In this document: piece after piece, positions 61,421 through 64,000 of the stretch
Position numbering within the stretch: position 1 is the stretch's first letter
How the letters are laid out: each line of letters begins with the position of its first letter
From: Circinella umbellata
Taxonomy: Eukaryota; Mucoromycota; Mucoromycetes; Mucorales; Lichtheimiaceae
Assembly (NCBI GenBank): GCA_025093555.1
Contig: JAIWNF010000037.1
Location: 186,001 to 250,000 of the forward strand
Length of the DNA stretch: 64,000 nucleotides
Reading direction: 5' to 3'
The notes under the pieces: model-generated
Databases searched by the model: none
What the model was told of the DNA's origin: nothing
What the model saw: only the letters and a program-made list of their open reading frames with translations
Made by a program: the position numbers and the translations under genes

Positions 61421-62545
61421 AATTAGAAGAAGAAGATCTTGAATTTATTCTAAGGAAACATAGAAAAAACACACATAATGTCTACAATAATGGTTGGAGA
61501 AAATGGGTAGACTGGTATAATCAACAACGTCCAAAAGTAAATCCTGAAGATTATGAACCAAAGAATGTTTTTAAATATTTAATGAAAAACCATAATTATT
61601 CTTCACAATATTTAAATGGCCTAAGATCAAGCATTGCATCTGTATTCAAATTAATACATCCCAAAAATACACTAATCGCAGAGGTTAATTGTATACAAGA
61701 ATTTTTTGAAGCAAAAAAAAAAAATCTAAATTTATTATTTCTATAAAAGAGAAGTTTCAACATGGGATTTAGATGTTTTAAACAATTATATCAAGAAAAA
61801 ATGGCCTGTAACCGACCATAACACGATGCCTTTATACTATCTCCAGATCAAGACCATTTTGGTGATGTGTATGACTACTTTTGGCCGCCCACAATCAGAT
61901 GTTGTAGGGAGAATTTTATATCGAGATGTTCACCTGGAATATGAAACAAATCAAGTAACATCAGTTCTACTACACTTCCAAGAAGCAAAGGAAACACAAG
62001 TAAAGTCGCAAATATTTGGACTACTTAAAAATGAAGATCTTTGTCTTGTACAGATTTTACACTCTTTTATAGATAGAACCAAACATTTATGTTCAAGCTT
62101 ACTAGACAATCACACTTTATTCCTGAAATTTATATTTGACCCCAACAAAGTTGGTTCAGTGAGTCCAGGAACAGTTGCTACATAGATCAAGACCTGTATG
62201 AAAGAAGATGGAATTAATACAAAAACATATAAACCTCATTCATTACGATCAGCATCAAGCACCAAGGCTGTTGAAAATGGTATTACTATTCCAAACGTCA
62301 AGAACCATGGAAATTGGAGTCAACAAGCTTTTACATTTGAAAAATACTATTTAAAACCACATACAGCCAAGGCTACCAGCATGGAAATCGCAAATTCAAT
62401 TTTTTTACCATCGGAAAACAGTACCACATTTGGAGAGGATTTGCAGTTAACGAGGATTGTTGAAGAAAACTCGACCAACAATACGAATGTTGACCAAGAA
62501 GACTCGAAAAATGTGGTAACAACCTGCCTATGGTACCAAAGATAG
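61363..62545 (+). pseudogene. DIRS tyrosine recombinase, broken
   Basis: An N-terminal SAM-like core-binding part (WRKWVDWYNQQRP, YLNGLRSSIASVF, from 61495) is followed after a frame break near 61740 by FGRPQSDVVGRIL. Next come a TAG at 62183-62185 where Trp is expected (VAT-stop-IKTCMK) and the catalytic H-x-x-R in PHSLRSAS. HGNW and the nucleophile region FEKYYLKP end the domain. The order matches the recombinases of DIRS elements, which integrate a circular DNA intermediate. The reading frame extends into the internal complementary region. Confidence 0.85.
62422..62525 (+). repeat. DIRS internal complementary region
   Basis: 62422-62482 is the reverse complement of the left end 58445-58505 (58 of 61 bases, all three differences transitions). 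62480-62525 is the reverse complement of the right end 62719-62764 (44 of 46). The two arms overlap in AAT. This serves as the template that joins the ends of the element into a circle. Confidence 0.92.
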
Positions 62546-62624
62546 TGGTCTTAATTTTATTATTAATATAGTATCACAAATTTATTACCCAACCTATAAA
62601 AAAAAAATTGAATCCTCTAGCGCC

Positions 62625-62735
62625 TTTGAAGGTATAAGGGAAAGAAAGGGAAAAAGGAAATTTTATAGTATTTATTATTTATAATTTTACAAAAAAGGAA
62701 AATAAAGCGTGGCATTTGAGGTTGTTACCACATTT
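62625..62735 (-). repeat. Right inverted terminal repeat of the DIRS element
   Basis: Partner of 58496-58606, one mismatch in 111 bp. Confidence 0.92.
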
Positions 62736-62823
62736 TTCGAGTCTTCTTCATCAACATTCGTATTTTTGGTGAAGTTATTGAGGTGTGAAAATTAACAGGT
62801 GTGAAATTAACGGGGATTCTCTA

Positions 62824-63726
62824 TAATAATAATACTAATAATAATTATGTTGGTATAAAAATGTTTCGAATTTTTATACATTACAGTGTATATGATATAT
62901 AGCTAATAATTTATTATGAAAATGACGTTTAGCGATCACCAGATTTCACTGCTGGTTATCAAGTAAAGCAGGGCAGTGCATGGCCGATTAAATTCTTTGT
63001 TATAATCAATCCTAATATATAACAAAATTGGAATAGTGTTACTCTCACATTTTGATAGCAAGACTTTTGGAATATGATAATGTTAAAAGAGAAAAATAAA
63101 AGGGAAAAGAATAAACAAAACGCGATGTCTTTTTGTGTTACTAAAACTAAATTCTAAAAGGCCAGCTCATCTATGCCGAAACCACTAGTGATGACAATAA
63201 ATACTACTTTTAGAGTGATAAGATTAATAAGAATAATTTATACATTTGTAGAATATATTTGAAGAAAAGATAGTGATAAAAAATTAGCTAAGGAAAATGT
63301 ATACCTATGTATAATAAAATAAAAATGAAAAGAATTCACGTGAAGATGAAACTATTACAAAGATTAATAAGCTCATTTCTTACAATGAGTAAATACCATC
63401 AAGGATAATAAATTAACGTAATAAATAATAAAGAACTTGAAAAAAAAATGTTTTTGGTCAATCAAGAAGCAGTGTAAAATTAGCACAGCGAATGTGTTCT
63501 ATATGTACTTCATTGTTTTTATTATTAATTTATAAAAAACCTGAAAACCCCCAATCCACGTATGAAAGATTTCCATATTTTGGATGTTGACAAATGGAAT
63601 ATGAAACATTTACAGTATAATCATATTTAATAAAACTTATCTTTGTTTATAAGAGACATATGTAGCTCATTCAACTTGAAAGCTAAATGGTGCAATTATA
63701 TATTAACCAATGTGGGAAATACATGT
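62824..63726. other. AT-rich flank, no gene seen
   Basis: About 900 bp to the right of the transposon stack. AT-rich with stops in all frames; nothing recognised. Confidence 0.5.
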
Positions 63727-63875
63727 TCATTGATAATGTAAATAATGCATAATTTGATCTTGCTTAGCTTGGATCTGTAAGATACTGGCATCTTCTTCAT
63801 TGATCTCTTGAATACCTTCTTCTTCTACTTCATTGGTATTTGCTATCTCAGCAGATTGGAATACTAGTGAATCAA
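63727..63875 (-). CDS. Possible 3'-terminal exon of an unknown gene running off the window
   Basis: On the minus strand an acceptor-like TACTTTTCAG ends at 63876. The frame after it reads DSLVFQSAEIANTNEVEEEG, continues acidic and helical (ASILQIQAKQDQIMHYL) and stops at 63727. The composition is unlike the AT-rich noise around it. Upstream exons would lie beyond 63900 or outside the window. The product is not recognised. Confidence 0.3.
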
Positions 63876-64000
63876 CTGAAAAGTAGTTGTTGTAACAGTT
63901 ACAGTTCCATTTACATAGAAGCAAAAAAAAAAAAACGACATGGCGTTACAGATTATTAGATAGTCAAACAATGCAAGTATTTATTGTAAAGGTCTGAATC

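Larger units (their letters stand above)
58445..62764 (+). mobile_element. DIRS-type tyrosine-recombinase retrotransposon
   Basis: All structural marks of DIRS elements are visible. There are inverted terminal repeats (58496-58606 against 62625-62735, 110 of 111 bases matching) and unlike outer ends (58445-58495; 62736-62764). An internal complementary region at 62422-62525 joins the reverse complements of the two ends at a shared AAT. It encodes a gag-like ORF, an RT with RNase H, and a tyrosine recombinase, all on the plus strand. It lies 17 bp from the chromovirus 3' LTR. Several stops break the ORFs. Confidence 0.9.
50406..62823. mobile_element. pogo/Tigger-type DNA transposon carrying two nested retroelements
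   Basis: The left terminal repeat CAGAGGATCCCCGTTAATTTT (50406-50426) and the right one (62804-62823, reading TAGAGAATCCCCGTTAATTT in reverse) are inverted copies with few mismatches. Each is bordered by TA (50404-50405 and 62824-62825), the target site of the Tc1/mariner/pogo superfamily. The transposase relic lies just inside the left end. All DNA between 52803 and 58427, and between 58445 and 62764, belongs to later insertions. The original element would have been about 2.5 kb, normal for pogo/Tigger. Confidence 0.8.

Overview
The window looks like nuclear DNA of an early-diverging fungus, most likely Mucoromycota (Mucorales-like). It is very AT-rich, has many short GT...AG introns (1 to 11 per gene), long homopolymer and pyrimidine tracts in the untranslated regions, and fungal-type genes: a class IV chitin synthase, a Pol III subunit of the Rpc37/RPC5 family, fungal bZIP factors and an Htd2-type dehydratase. 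No species is assigned. Exon joins below were built by hand from splice sites and frame; every multi-exon host gene, and the Crypton-type gene, closes in frame with a length divisible by three.

Layout. 1-8 kb holds transposon-derived DNA: a decayed LINE reverse transcriptase tail (minus strand, about 604-2060) and an apparently intact four-exon Crypton/Ndc10-type tyrosine recombinase gene (4676-7600, minus), whose upstream region carries a repeated 15-bp motif. 8.8-21 kb is a run of four plus-strand housekeeping genes: D-2-hydroxyglutarate dehydrogenase, the Rpc37-like subunit, chitin synthase and a short-chain dehydrogenase. 21-27.6 kb is gene-poor and contains an LTR-like repeat with 22-bp tandem units (23967-24329). 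27.7-48 kb holds a Golgi-type glycosyltransferase (minus), a RhoGAP, a hexose transporter, a G-protein alpha subunit, an Htd2-like dehydratase, and two paralogous bZIP genes facing away from each other.

48-64 kb is repeat territory. A second copy of the 22-bp-repeat LTR-like element lies at 50011-50321. Beside it is a nested stack: a pogo/Tigger-type DNA transposon (terminal repeats at 50406 and 62823, TA target site) is interrupted by a chromodomain Ty3-type LTR retrotransposon (52803-58427, flanked by ATTTT) and, 17 bp further on, by a DIRS-type tyrosine-recombinase retrotransposon (58445-62764) with its inverted terminal repeats and internal complementary region recognisable. All three are broken by stops and/or frameshifts.

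Functionally the host genes are ordinary: cell wall synthesis and polarity (chitin synthase, RhoGAP, glycosyltransferase), nutrient sensing and uptake (G-alpha, hexose transporter), mitochondrial metabolism (D2HGDH, Htd2), transcription (Rpc37-like, bZIPs). The less ordinary material is the recombinase gene with its iterated upstream motif, the two LTR-like copies with tandem 22-bp units, the nested transposons, a 6-bp microexon in the G-alpha gene, and two possible very small spliced genes.
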